Shown in pieces: positions 1 to 8,442 of a DNA stretch of 50,187 bases. Each line of letters starts with the position of its first letter. Positions within the stretch are counted from its first letter, which is position 1. The notes under the pieces were generated by a model. That model was not told the origin of the DNA and did not search any database. It saw only the letters and a program-made list of their open reading frames with translations. The stretch covers positions 1-50,187 of the forward strand of contig BQJG01000023.1 of the NCBI GenBank assembly GCA_021604585.1, read 5' to 3'. A program made the position numbers and the translations under genes. This DNA is from Hyphococcus sp. (lineage in GTDB: Bacteria > Pseudomonadota > Alphaproteobacteria > Caulobacterales > Parvularculaceae).

Positions 1-342
1 GCGCTTTGCCACCGCTTTGTCGAGCGTCACCGCCATGGTCAACGGATCGGAGAATGCGTAAGGCTGGTCGAACAGCTCGCACAGCGCCGGAACCTGCGCC
101 TCGCGTGAGCGGCCTTTCAAGCCTTCGGCAATCGAAAACACTATGTTGAAGCGTTCACCGGCGGCGAGACGCTTCGCCAATTCCTGACCGCGCCCGATGC
201 GCTCAACCTGCCAGCCGAGACGCGAAAGCGCCCCGTCGATGGCGTCGATAGTCTCAACTGAGTCGAACTCCGCCGTTGCTTCTTCAGAAAACCCGAGCGC
301 AAGATAATCGTCGCGCAGATCGTAGACTAACCCAAGTTTCAT
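1..342 (-). CDS. ATP-grasp, D-Ala-D-Ala ligase-like protein (N-terminal part, cut by window edge)
   Basis: The first 114 residues are visible, beginning MKLGLVYDLRDDY at an ATG at 342; the rest lies outside the window. The stretch IVFSIAEGLKGRSREAQVPA followed by LFDQPYAFSDPLT is the N-terminal-domain signature of the D-alanine:D-alanine ligase-like ATP-grasp family. These enzymes join an amino acid or peptide carboxylate to an amine with ATP. The ATP-binding and catalytic domains are not in view, so the substrate cannot be read. The gene starts 9 bases after the stop of kamA and almost certainly shares its transcript, so a substrate related to lysine or beta-lysine is possible. That last step is inference. 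Confidence 0.75.
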   Translation of the reverse strand, partial: MKLGLVYDLRDDYLALGFSEEATAEFDSVETIDAIDGALSRLGWQVERIGRGQELAKRLAAGERFNIVFSIAEGLKGRSREAQVPALCELFDQPYAFSDPLTMAVTLDKAVAKR

Positions 343-351
343 GACGCCCCC

Positions 352-1662
352 CTAGAGCACGGCCGCGCTGTCATCGGACAGCGGGTCGGTGTAGCGATAT
401 GTATTGCCTTCAAAGTTGCGCAAGATGAGATCGTCGCCATCGCGGCCGACCACATAATCTGGCAGCAATGGGATTTTGCCACCGCCGCCCGGCGCGTCGA
501 TGACATATTGCGGCACCGCGTAGCCGGTGGTGTGGCCGCGCAGTCCCTCGATGATTTCGAGACCTTTCGAGATCGGGGTACGGAAATGCGCCGAGCCGGT
601 GATCGGATCGCACTGATAGAGATAGTACGGCTTCACCCGGCGCTTGAGCAGGCCGTGCATCAAAGGCTTCATGACGTTGATGTCGTCATTGATGCCCTTG
701 AGCAGCACCGTCTGACTGCCGAGCGGAATGCCGGCGTCGGCGAGTCGTGCGGTCGATTCGGTGACTTCCGGCGTCAGCTCGTCCGGGTGGGTGAAGTGGA
801 TGCTCATCCAGATCGGATGGTGCTTCTTCAACATGGCGGTGAGCGCCGGCGTCACGCGCATAGGCAGCACCACCGGCGCTTTCGTGCCGATGCGGATGAA
901 CTCCACATGCTCGATGGCGCGTAACCGGCCTAGCAAATAGTCTAGCCGGTCGTCCGACAGGGTCAGCGGGTCGCCGCCCGAAATCAGAACGTCGCGAATC
1001 TCAGGATGGGCGGCGATATATTGCAGCGCCGCTTCCCACTGGGATTTCGAAAACTCGTACTCGCCCCCCGTCTCGCCAACCATGCGTGAACGCGTGCAAT
1101 AGCGGCAATAGGTCGAGCAAAAGCCGGTCGCGAGGAACAGCACGCGGTCGGGATAACGGTGCACCAGTCCTGGCACGGCGGAATCATGGTCCTCGCCAAG
1201 CGGGTCGTCCGCTTCGCCTGGCATCTGGATAAATTCCTGACCGACCGGAATATGCGTGCGGCGCAGACCCGCTGACGGTCCGTCCAGCGTCATCAGACTC
1301 GCATAGTAAGGCGTCAGTCCCATGGGCAGCGAACCGGACCGGCGCGTGACCGCGTCGCGTTCCTCGTCGGTCAGAACGAAGATCCGCTCCAGCTCGGCGA
1401 GCGACTTGATCCGGTTACGAACCTGCCAGCGCCAGTCGAGCCAGTCGGCGTCGGCCGCCGCCGGAAAGAACCGGTCGCGGAAGGCGCGAGAGCGTTCCGA
1501 AAACGGAAACGCCGCCTCATCCGGGCGGTCGTCGTTCTTTGCAATAAGGAAGGGCTGCGATTTCGCGCCGGCTCGGAGTTGGGAGCGACGACTGGGAGGC
1601 TTAGCGGCCTCCTTGGCCGCTGCTCCCGTAAACAGGATGGTCACCTTATGGTGTATCTCCAT
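352..1662 (-). CDS. kamA: Lysine 2,3-aminomutase (KamA family radical SAM enzyme)
   Basis: This 436-residue radical-SAM, PLP-dependent enzyme interconverts L-lysine and L-beta-lysine. The [4Fe-4S]/SAM motif is at Cys182, Cys186 and Cys189 (CSTYCRYC). The preceding DPLGEDHDSAVPGLVHRYPD block is typical of the family. The PLP lysine is in PGGGGK (Lys396). Asp352 (YQCDP) and Asp389 (VIDAPGGGG), the positions known to bind the substrate epsilon-amino group in clostridial KamA, are both present. This favours true lysine aminomutase over the shorter EF-P-modifying EpmB. The first 40 residues are low-complexity and no clear ribosome site precedes ATG 1662, so the start is uncertain. It is cotranscribed with the ATP-grasp gene at 1-342. 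Confidence 0.88.
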   Translation of the reverse strand: MEIHHKVTILFTGAAAKEAAKPPSRRSQLRAGAKSQPFLIAKNDDRPDEAAFPFSERSRAFRDRFFPAAADADWLDWRWQVRNRIKSLAELERIFVLTDEERDAVTRRSGSLPMGLTPYYASLMTLDGPSAGLRRTHIPVGQEFIQMPGEADDPLGEDHDSAVPGLVHRYPDRVLFLATGFCSTYCRYCTRSRMVGETGGEYEFSKSQWEAALQYIAAHPEIRDVLISGGDPLTLSDDRLDYLLGRLRAIEHVEFIRIGTKAPVVLPMRVTPALTAMLKKHHPIWMSIHFTHPDELTPEVTESTARLADAGIPLGSQTVLLKGINDDINVMKPLMHGLLKRRVKPYYLYQCDPITGSAHFRTPISKGLEIIEGLRGHTTGYAVPQYVIDAPGGGGKIPLLPDYVVGRDGDDLILRNFEGNTYRYTDPLSDDSAAVL

Positions 1663-1837
1663 GCCGGAACGGACCGTCGCGCGAATATCGTCGATGCTGT
1701 CGCCACAGTTCCAGACAGGTGCGAAGATAATCCCTGTTTGAGATTGCGCAAGAGGAAATTTTCACCCGGACCGAAAAGTGAATTTGATTGACGAGGGGTT
1801 AAGAACTTCTGGCTGGCGCCGGGCGATTGATCCCTGT

Positions 1838-1865
1838 AAGGAGGATTTCCGGCGGCAGCTCCTCC
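1838..1865 (+). promoter_or_regulatory. Strong Shine-Dalgarno-like AAGGAGGA inside a small inverted repeat
   Basis: AAGGAGGA at 1838-1845 is the best Shine-Dalgarno match in the neighbourhood, yet no ATG, GTG or TTG follows at usable distance. Its GGAGGA can pair with TCCTCC at 1860-1865 (6-bp stem, 14-base loop). The apparent start of the downstream exporter is at 1901, about 56 bases away. It may be a leader hairpin, a chance pairing, or a sign that the exporter start is misplaced. Confidence 0.25.
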
Positions 1866-1900
1866 CGCCTGCCCGGCCCTCAGGAACCCGCCCGACCCTT

Positions 1901-2644
1901 ATGGATCAGACCTTTCTCGCCTTCATCGCCATCGGCTTTGCGGCGCAGCTCATCGATGGGGCGCTGGGCATGGCCTATGGCGTCGCCTCGACCACAGCCC
2001 TGGTCTTTATCGGGGTGCCGCCCGCTGTCGCCAGCGCCAATGTCCATACTGCCGAAGTCTTCACAACGGCCGCGTCAGGGATTTCCCACGCAGCCGCGCG
2101 CAATATTGACTGGCGGCTGTTCCGGCGGCTGGCGCTCGCCGGGTCTGTCGGGGCCGTCCTTGGCGCGGTCCTGATCAGCACCATCCATCTCGATGCGGCG
2201 CGCCCGCTCATCTCCGCCTATCTGTTCGCCATGGGCGTGATCGTCATCAGCAAGGCAATACGTCCGCCCAAACCGCCAAAGGAAATTCAAAAAGTACGCC
2301 TGCTCGGTTTTGTCGGCGGCTTTGCTGATGCCGCGGGCGGCGGCGGCTGGGGACCGATTGTGGTTTCCAACCTGATCGCGCGCGGCGCGTCGCCCGTCAT
2401 CGCCGTCGGCACGGTCAACCTCGCGGAATTTGTGGTGACGGTTGCTGCATCGATCGCCTTCCTTGCCGCGCTCGGCCCAAGCTTCGGCAAGGCGGCGCTG
2501 GGCCTCCTCATCGGCGGTGTTTTTGCCGCTCCGATTGCAGCCTTCGCCGCCAAACGCATGCCAAGACGCACCATGATGGCGCTTGTCGGTTGCGCTATTT
2601 GCGGCTTGAGTCTCTTCAATTTACAGCAATCGCTGACGGGCTAA
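1901..2644 (+). CDS. TauE/SafE-family sulfite/organosulfonate exporter-like membrane protein
   Basis: The product is about 247 residues and nearly all hydrophobic, with the repeated TauE/SafE (DUF81) pattern. GFAAQLIDGALGMAYGVAST near the N-terminus and GFVGGFADAAGGGGWGPIVV near residue 140 are the two inverted-repeat signature loops. Family members are inner-membrane permeases that export sulfite, sulfoacetate or related anions; the substrate here cannot be told. ATG 1901 is chosen because the family homology starts there. The reading frame is open back to 1778, but that extension (ending RPSGTRPTL) is not hydrophobic and does not look like family sequence. No sulfur-metabolism genes are adjacent, so the physiological role is open. 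Confidence 0.85.
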   Translation: MDQTFLAFIAIGFAAQLIDGALGMAYGVASTTALVFIGVPPAVASANVHTAEVFTTAASGISHAAARNIDWRLFRRLALAGSVGAVLGAVLISTIHLDAARPLISAYLFAMGVIVISKAIRPPKPPKEIQKVRLLGFVGGFADAAGGGGWGPIVVSNLIARGASPVIAVGTVNLAEFVVTVAASIAFLAALGPSFGKAALGLLIGGVFAAPIAAFAAKRMPRRTMMALVGCAICGLSLFNLQQSLTG

Positions 2645-3175
2645 CCCGCCAGGACGCCGAATGCTAAGAACGGTAGAGCAGCCCGCCGTAAACGGATGCG
2701 CGACGCTGGGGGAGAAGATTCGACCCTGCAGCGCATTCTGGTCGGGTACGGGCGTGAGACTGGCAACATAACCCTTTCAGATATGTAATATTTAACGCCG
2801 TATACAAACAAATTTACGAAAAGAGGCTTCAATTCAATTGGATTTTGCAGAAATTTGGACCGATACAAGCGCGGCTCACGAGGCGCTATTGCTCAGACCA
2901 ACTACGCGTTCAGAAGCTGAGCGGAATTGAGATTCATGGACCGCATGGGAGCGCCTTGCTTAAGGCTTTAGTTGTTGGGACTTTGTTTGTGTCCACCCCC
3001 GAAGCATCACGTGATTTAGTAACACAGAGATATTTCGTTAGCTGATCGCCACCGACTGATTCTCTGGAGGAGGCCTGCATAATGCCGGTGTTGGTGCATG
3101 CAGTAGACAAATGAATCATCAAGGATGGAGTGGAAACATGCGGACAGCTGGCACTTCATCCCAAGAATGCAATTT

Positions 3176-3201
3176 GTTGCGCTGCATAGTGCAACATTTT
3201 T
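3176..3201 (+). terminator. Possible intrinsic terminator or attenuator hairpin
   Basis: GTTGCGC and GTGCAAC form a 7-bp stem (one G-T pair) around the loop TGCATA, followed by ATTTTT. There is no upstream plus-strand gene for it to serve, so if real it would act as a leader attenuator or end a small RNA. The stem is short. Confidence 0.3.
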
Positions 3202-3365
3202 GCGTCACATAGGAAAAACGCAGCATTATGCAGAAGAAATCCTCGCTTCATCTCTAAAAACAAAAGTAAAATTGATTGTTAGCGACTTTAGGCATTTGCA
3301 AGGGCCAGTCCGGACGAGAGCAGCTTTGCGTTTCACCGGACATGTCAAAGCCGCGCTGAGCCGAT

Positions 3366-3378
3366 GTGACGGCGTCAC
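3366..3378 (+). promoter_or_regulatory. Inverted repeat GTGACG-G-CGTCAC just upstream of the receptor ribosome site
   Basis: Two perfect 6-bp arms flank a single central base. The repeat ends about 10 bases before the GGAGG at 3388-3392. It could be an operator or an RNA hairpin near the start of the TonB receptor. No regulator is recognisable by sequence alone. Confidence 0.35.
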
Positions 3379-3398
3379 TACTAACCTGGAGGGACAAT

Positions 3399-6161
3399 AT
3401 GAGAAAAACCAGACTCAAACTATCAACAGCGGGGGCGGCCATCGCCATCGCTGCTCTAATGCCGGGCGGGCAAGCAGTTGCGCAACCCGGCGCCGATGAA
3501 GGAGACGTCATCATTACGGTCGGCACCCGGCGCGATGCGCGATCAGCAACCGACACGCCGGCGCCGGTTGACGTCATCGGTTCCGATGAACTGCTCAACC
3601 AAGGCGACAGCGATATTCAAAACATCCTGCGCACATCCGTTCCTTCCTACAATGTGAACACCTATCCGATTTCCGACGCCGCGACGATCATCAGGCCGGC
3701 CAACCTCCGCGGCCTGGCGCCCGACTCGACTTTGGTCCTTGTCAACGGCAAGCGTCGCCATCGTGCTGCAGTCATCTCGTTCCTTGGCGGCGGCGTTTCC
3801 GACGGCGCACAGGGCGCAGACATTTCAGTGATTCCAACCATCGGCCTGAAGCAAGTCGAAGTGCTTCGCGACGGCGCTTCTTCACAGTACGGTTCAGACG
3901 CCATCGCGGGCGTTATTAACTTCGTCTTGAAGGACTCAACTGACGGCGCGAGCTTTGAAGCGGAATGGGGCCAGAGCTACGAGGGCGATGGCGACCAGTA
4001 TTCGTTCTCCGCCAATCTCGGTCTTCCGATTCCTGTCGGCGAAGGCGGTTTCTTTAATATCAGCGGCGAGTATGGCGAAACAGACGCCACCAACCGGTCG
4101 GTCCAGCGCGACGACGCGGCAGCCCTCATAGCAGCCGGCAACACGGCGGTCGCCAACCCTGCGCAAATCTGGGGTCAGCCGAACATTAATGACGACTACA
4201 CTGTTTTCGCCAACGCGGCGATTCCCTTCTCGGAAGCGATTGAAGCCTACGCATTCGGCAACTACTCCGGACGCCAAACTGAAGGCGGCTTTTTCTTCCG
4301 CAACCCGACGAACCGCCCAGGCGTATTTGCGGGTCCCGAAGTCGATCCTGACACCGGCATGATTGATATGGCCGACGCCGACATGGACAACGTCGCATCG
4401 GTGCTTGTCGGCGACCTTTCGGTCAACGATACGGGTGATTGCATTGCCGGCATTCCTCTTACCGGCGGCGGAGGGCTCATACCTGACCCGACCTTCCTTG
4501 CTTCCGTGCAAGGCGATGCGAACTGCTTCTCGTTCGTGGAGTTGTTCCCCGGCGGCTTCACGCCGCGCTTCGGCGGCGACCTGACGGACAAATCGTTCAC
4601 GGGCGGTTTCCGCGGCCTGATCGGCGCCTTCACCTATGATCTCAGCTACACCTATGGCGAAAGCAATCTCGACTTCTTCATCAACAATACGGTGAATGCG
4701 AGCCTTGGACCGAACACGCCAACCAACTTCAACCCAGGCGGCTACAGCCAGATCGACAATAACTTCAACGCAGACTTCTCTGTCGCCATTCCAAACGGCT
4801 GGTTCGCTTCGGACATCACGCTCGCTTTCGGCGCGGAACATCGCCAGGAGCAGTTTGAAATCCGTGCGGGTCAGCTTGAGTCCTATCAAATTGGACCGCT
4901 CGCCGCACCCTCTATGGCGTATCCTGGCGGTCAGGGATTCTCGTCCAGCTCCAACGGCTTTGGCGGCTTCACACCGGCCAGCGCCGGAACCACATCGCAG
5001 AAAAACTACGCCATATACGGCGAAGTTGAAGCCGACATTACAGATCGGTGGATCTTGCAAGGCGCCGTTCGCTATGAGGATTTCTACGACTCCTTCGGCG
5101 ACACCATTAACTACAAGATCGGCTCGCTGTTCCATGCGTCCGACAATGTGACATTCCGTGCGACCTACTCGACGGGCTTCCACGCCCCAACTGCAGGACA
5201 GGCGAACGTCACCAACATCACAACCCAGTTCAGCGGCGGACAGTTGCAGGACCAGGGCACGATCCCGTTATCCAGTGCGGCGGGTCAGTTCATCGCCGAC
5301 CGGCTTGAATTGTCTACGGGCTTCCGTCCGATGCTCGGACCTGAGAAATCCAAAAACTTCACCGCGGGCGCTGCTTTTGGTTTAGGTCCGGTCAACTTCA
5401 CCGTGGATTATTTCCGCATCAATGTGAAAGATCGCATCTCGATTTCCGATCAGCAGGACTTCCTTGGCGAGCTGCTTGAAGTGGCCATGGAAAACTCCGT
5501 CGTCGTCCCCATGGGCGCGTCAACCAGCCAAGTGCTTAATCTCTTGGACGGCGCCTCAGTCTTGAATGCGGCTGATTTTGCAGGATCGGAAGACCTCACA
5601 ACCTTTGGCTTCTTCACCAACTCGTTCGACACCCGTACACAGGGTATCGACATCGTGGCGAATACGGATTTTGAGCTTTATCCAGACTCACGCACAACTG
5701 CGGCGCTGGCGTTCAACTGGACCGAGACGAAAGTTACCGATCTCGGCGCAGACACCGCCGCACCGCTTTCCACCGGACGGGCGCGTCAGCTCGAAGACAC
5801 GATCCCGCAAACCCGCGCCAATCTGACCTTCAACCACTATGTTGGTGCGGTTCGCGGTCTTGTGCGCGTCAATTACTACGGCAAGTTCTTTGAATGCCAT
5901 CTTGACGCGACAAACAGCACGGCCCCGGACTTCTGCGACTTACCGCATTATGGCGGCGCGCAGTTCCCGATTGATCTCGAACTTGGCGTAGAAGTCATCG
6001 ACGGTGTCGAAGTAATTGCCGGCGCCCAGAACGTGTTCAATTCGTACCCGGACCCGCTGTCTGCGGTGAATGCCGGCGTCGCGGGTTCACAATATCCGCC
6101 AATTGCTCCAGCCGGATATTTGGGCGGATTTTACTACTTTAAGCTTCGCGTCGACCTTTAA
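3399..6161 (+). CDS. TonB-dependent outer-membrane receptor
   Basis: The 920-residue product starts with a Sec signal peptide (MRKTRLKLSTAGAAIAIAAL, cleavage near AVAQ). The TonB-box/plug region follows at about residues 35-180, with VIITVGTRRDARSATDTPAP, LRGLAPDSTLVLVNGKRRHR and VEVLRDGASSQYGSDAIAGV as the classic plug motifs. A long beta-barrel follows and ends in FYYFKLRVDL, an outer-membrane insertion signature with aromatic residues. It imports a ligand such as a siderophore, vitamin, sugar or peptide using TonB-ExbBD energy; the ligand is not inferable. ATG 3399 is chosen because GGAGG lies 6-11 bases upstream and the signal peptide starts there. A strong terminator follows, so it is probably a single-gene transcript. 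Confidence 0.93.
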   Translation: MRKTRLKLSTAGAAIAIAALMPGGQAVAQPGADEGDVIITVGTRRDARSATDTPAPVDVIGSDELLNQGDSDIQNILRTSVPSYNVNTYPISDAATIIRPANLRGLAPDSTLVLVNGKRRHRAAVISFLGGGVSDGAQGADISVIPTIGLKQVEVLRDGASSQYGSDAIAGVINFVLKDSTDGASFEAEWGQSYEGDGDQYSFSANLGLPIPVGEGGFFNISGEYGETDATNRSVQRDDAAALIAAGNTAVANPAQIWGQPNINDDYTVFANAAIPFSEAIEAYAFGNYSGRQTEGGFFFRNPTNRPGVFAGPEVDPDTGMIDMADADMDNVASVLVGDLSVNDTGDCIAGIPLTGGGGLIPDPTFLASVQGDANCFSFVELFPGGFTPRFGGDLTDKSFTGGFRGLIGAFTYDLSYTYGESNLDFFINNTVNASLGPNTPTNFNPGGYSQIDNNFNADFSVAIPNGWFASDITLAFGAEHRQEQFEIRAGQLESYQIGPLAAPSMAYPGGQGFSSSSNGFGGFTPASAGTTSQKNYAIYGEVEADITDRWILQGAVRYEDFYDSFGDTINYKIGSLFHASDNVTFRATYSTGFHAPTAGQANVTNITTQFSGGQLQDQGTIPLSSAAGQFIADRLELSTGFRPMLGPEKSKNFTAGAAFGLGPVNFTVDYFRINVKDRISISDQQDFLGELLEVAMENSVVVPMGASTSQVLNLLDGASVLNAADFAGSEDLTTFGFFTNSFDTRTQGIDIVANTDFELYPDSRTTAALAFNWTETKVTDLGADTAAPLSTGRARQLEDTIPQTRANLTFNHYVGAVRGLVRVNYYGKFFECHLDATNSTAPDFCDLPHYGGAQFPIDLELGVEVIDGVEVIAGAQNVFNSYPDPLSAVNAGVAGSQYPPIAPAGYLGGFYYFKLRVDL

Positions 6162-6185
6162 ACCGCCGCGAATATGTAACGACAG

Positions 6186-6214
6186 AACGGCCCCTCCTTG
6201 GAGGGGCCGTTTTT
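6186..6214 (+). terminator. Intrinsic terminator of the TonB receptor gene
   Basis: AACGGCCCCTCC and GGAGGGGCCGTT form a perfect 12-bp stem with a TT turn, followed directly by T residues. It begins 25 bases after the receptor stop codon. It argues against starting the next gene inside this hairpin. Confidence 0.92.
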
Positions 6215-6302
6215 ATGTCTATCCATGCCGCCCCTTCGCACGCTGCTTTCCCTTCATGACGATGTCGTGTTTACATGGCGCAACAAGACCACAGGACAGA
6301 AA

Positions 6303-6980
6303 GTGCTACGTGTGAAAAGACGATTCGCCATATTCGATCTGGACCGGACCATCACCACCGGCGGAACCTTCACGCCTTTCTTGTTGAGCACGCAAAAGAC
6401 ACTACTCGCCCGTGCGGCGCTGCTCTCCAAACTCCTGCCCCACATGATCGCTTACAAATGCGGTATAATAAAGCGCAAGACGCTGAAAGATAAAATGTTG
6501 TCCGCCGCTTTGGATGGCGTATCGCGCGCAAAGCTAAGTGAATTGTCAAACACTTTCGTAGCAATCGCAGTGTCCAGCAACCTCCGCCCAAAAGCGGTTG
6601 AGGCCATTGCTCGCCATAAATCAAATGGCGACTGCCTTGTGCTTGCCACTGCAAGCGTTGATTTCTATGCCTCAGTTTTTGCATCGCAGCTCGGCTTCGA
6701 AATTTGCGTCTCGACTGGCACGACTTACCTGGAGCCTTCGACGACTCCCATCCAAACCGTCGGCCCGAATTGCTATGGGGCGGCTAAAGTTGAAATGGTT
6801 ACGGCCGCCCTTGCAGGTCAAACCGGCCAGCCAAAGAACCAGCAACACTGGACATTCTATAGCGATCATTATTCGGATGTCGCGATGTTTGAGCTGGCGG
6901 ACGAACCCTATGTGATCTCGCCTGCCGCTAAAACCCGCCGCGAAGCAGCTAAACGCAATTTTCCGATATTGGATTGGTGA
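6303..6980 (+). CDS. HAD superfamily IB phosphatase
   Basis: The 225-residue product is a phosphoserine-phosphatase-like HAD hydrolase. Motif I is FDLDRTIT (Asp12, Asp14), motif II is in LATASVDFYA, the motif III lysine is in GAAKVEMV, and motif IV is YSDHYSDVAMFELA. Family members hydrolyse small phosphomonoesters. I prefer GTG 6303 because AGGACAG lies just upstream and because the open frame further upstream runs back into the terminator at 6186-6214. An ATG at 6225 is the alternative. The gene is convergent with the CDP-polyol phosphotransferase-like gene and lies next to a MobA-like nucleotidyltransferase, so a role in making an activated phospho-polyol or sugar phosphate is plausible but inferred. 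Confidence 0.85.
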   Translation: MLRVKRRFAIFDLDRTITTGGTFTPFLLSTQKTLLARAALLSKLLPHMIAYKCGIIKRKTLKDKMLSAALDGVSRAKLSELSNTFVAIAVSSNLRPKAVEAIARHKSNGDCLVLATASVDFYASVFASQLGFEICVSTGTTYLEPSTTPIQTVGPNCYGAAKVEMVTAALAGQTGQPKNQQHWTFYSDHYSDVAMFELADEPYVISPAAKTRREAAKRNFPILDW

Positions 6981-6996
6981 CCGGCCGGCGCCGCGC

Positions 6997-8226
6997 CTAT
7001 CTGATGTTGCTCAGCGCCTGCGCCGCTCTTTCTGCGCCGCCAAGCACAGGTTCATCAAACGTGTTGCGGAATGCTGTTTCCTGCTCGGCCTTGCGGCGAT
7101 CTTTCAATGTGTGAAAATTATCGAGAATTCCACGCAATTCCTGCGGATCATTGATGACTTCTCCCAAACGCCAGTTCGCGTAATTTGGATCGTCGCGCCA
7201 ATCGACGCCATGACTGTTTAAAAAAACGCACAATCTCGGATTGATTAGAAACTCGTGAAGCTGACTGGACACGTCGCCAATATAAGCGTCAGCCGCATGG
7301 GTGTAAGTCATGTCGATGCTGTTGATGGAACCCGTATCGATGTGAATGTTCGGGCAATTGTAAAATTTCTGCGGGATCGATTTGCGCCAGGCAATCGCCG
7401 AAAAATCGCCCGTCATATGCAACTTTCTTGTGAATAGCATAATATGTGGCGCAAAGATGAGATTGAAGTCAGGGCGGCTGGCAAACAGTTCAAGCACCTT
7501 CTCACCCTGCTTGTACCAGGATGACAGGCTCGGATCGAAATGCGGATTGTAGACAAAGGCCGGTTTGTCATTTGCAAAAATTTTTACTTCCCGCTTGGCG
7601 GAATGGTCAACAAGGTCAAACTTTGGATAACCAACGACTGTGTAGTTCCCTTCGGTAATGACCCTCTCTTTCAACATCCGGTCGCGTTGATTTACGCCCG
7701 GCACAAAAACGTGATCGAATAATACGATGCTTTTCTTAAAGCCTGCCGCACGGTCGCCGCAGCCATGCTGGGTCCAGACAATTTTTGCATTTTTGACGCT
7801 AAAATGCGTGCGCAGCAACAGACACGTTGTTTCAGGCGATGCAATAACATCGAATTTTTCAAGCTGGCTCTTTAACGAATAGAGCGCCCCGATCCGCTGT
7901 ATTGGCGCAGCTTTGCCAATCAGCATTTCAAGCGCCTTGGCCAGAAAGGGCGCCTCGATGACCGTCAGATCAACTTTCACCATCGCTTCGGGTGCAATGA
8001 GGCTTTTTAATAGACTTGCTTTGTCCCGCCCCATCACAAACGCTTGAACTTTGTCATAAGCGTTTCGTTTGACCAGAGCCTCCATAATAGGAGCGAGATG
8101 CGGAATCTGGTGTGGCTGTTCGTGTAAAAACAAGAAAGCAATGGCGCGTGCGCCTACGCCAGAATCGGAAGAGGCCGCCGATTTCGCCGTTTCCGGACCA
8201 TCAATCGTATTCAGGCTGTCCATCAT
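6997..8226 (-). CDS. CDP-glycerol:glycerophosphate glycerophosphotransferase-like (TagB/TagF family)
   Basis: The product is about 409 residues. KIVWTQHGCGDRAAGFKKS (an acceptor-side TQHG motif), FVPGVNQRDRML, VVGYPKFD, APHIMLF and the late ADAYIGDVSSQLHEFLINP (equivalent to the TagF D-x-S-S-x-x-x-E region) mark a TagB/TagF-type CDP-polyol phosphotransferase. These transfer glycerol-phosphate or a similar group from a CDP donor onto a glycan at the inner face of the membrane. The start is uncertain. ATG 8226 leaves about 34 residues before the first conserved strand. An upstream ATG at 8331 has GGAG 9 bases ahead of it and would add 35 residues. It is divergent from the nucleotidyltransferase at 8443. 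Confidence 0.75.
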   Translation of the reverse strand: MMDSLNTIDGPETAKSAASSDSGVGARAIAFLFLHEQPHQIPHLAPIMEALVKRNAYDKVQAFVMGRDKASLLKSLIAPEAMVKVDLTVIEAPFLAKALEMLIGKAAPIQRIGALYSLKSQLEKFDVIASPETTCLLLRTHFSVKNAKIVWTQHGCGDRAAGFKKSIVLFDHVFVPGVNQRDRMLKERVITEGNYTVVGYPKFDLVDHSAKREVKIFANDKPAFVYNPHFDPSLSSWYKQGEKVLELFASRPDFNLIFAPHIMLFTRKLHMTGDFSAIAWRKSIPQKFYNCPNIHIDTGSINSIDMTYTHAADAYIGDVSSQLHEFLINPRLCVFLNSHGVDWRDDPNYANWRLGEVINDPQELRGILDNFHTLKDRRKAEQETAFRNTFDEPVLGGAERAAQALSNIR

Positions 8227-8442
8227 ACTATCGTTCAATGCAAGCGCCCGCCCGGAACTCGGGCAAGCTGGCGGGCCCAGTCTTACCGTCAGACGGCGCC
8301 CATTACTGGCGCGCCGCGGAAAATTGAGCATATATCTCAGCTCCAAGGCAGAAAAAAGGGTGTAAGACACCAGCACCAGCCAACCGAGACTTCGCACAGG
8401 CCAGACCGGATCGGACCTCTTGATGCACGCTCAACGACAAGC

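Larger units (their letters stand above)
2645..3398. other. 754-base non-coding stretch upstream of the TonB receptor
   Basis: No convincing gene is seen. The short open frames here (for example 2845-3045 on the plus strand and 2641-2868 on the minus strand) lack recognisable protein character and a good ribosome site. From about 2780 to 3300 the sequence is visibly AT-richer than its neighbours. It holds one hairpin followed by T residues (3176-3201) and a 13-bp inverted repeat close to the receptor's ribosome site (3366-3378). It is probably a long regulatory leader, possibly including remnants of a decayed gene. Confidence 0.5.

Noticed and set aside
3936..5183. 415-codon minus-strand open frame
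   Set aside because: It is antisense to the TonB receptor barrel, has no recognisable protein motifs and results from GC-biased third positions.
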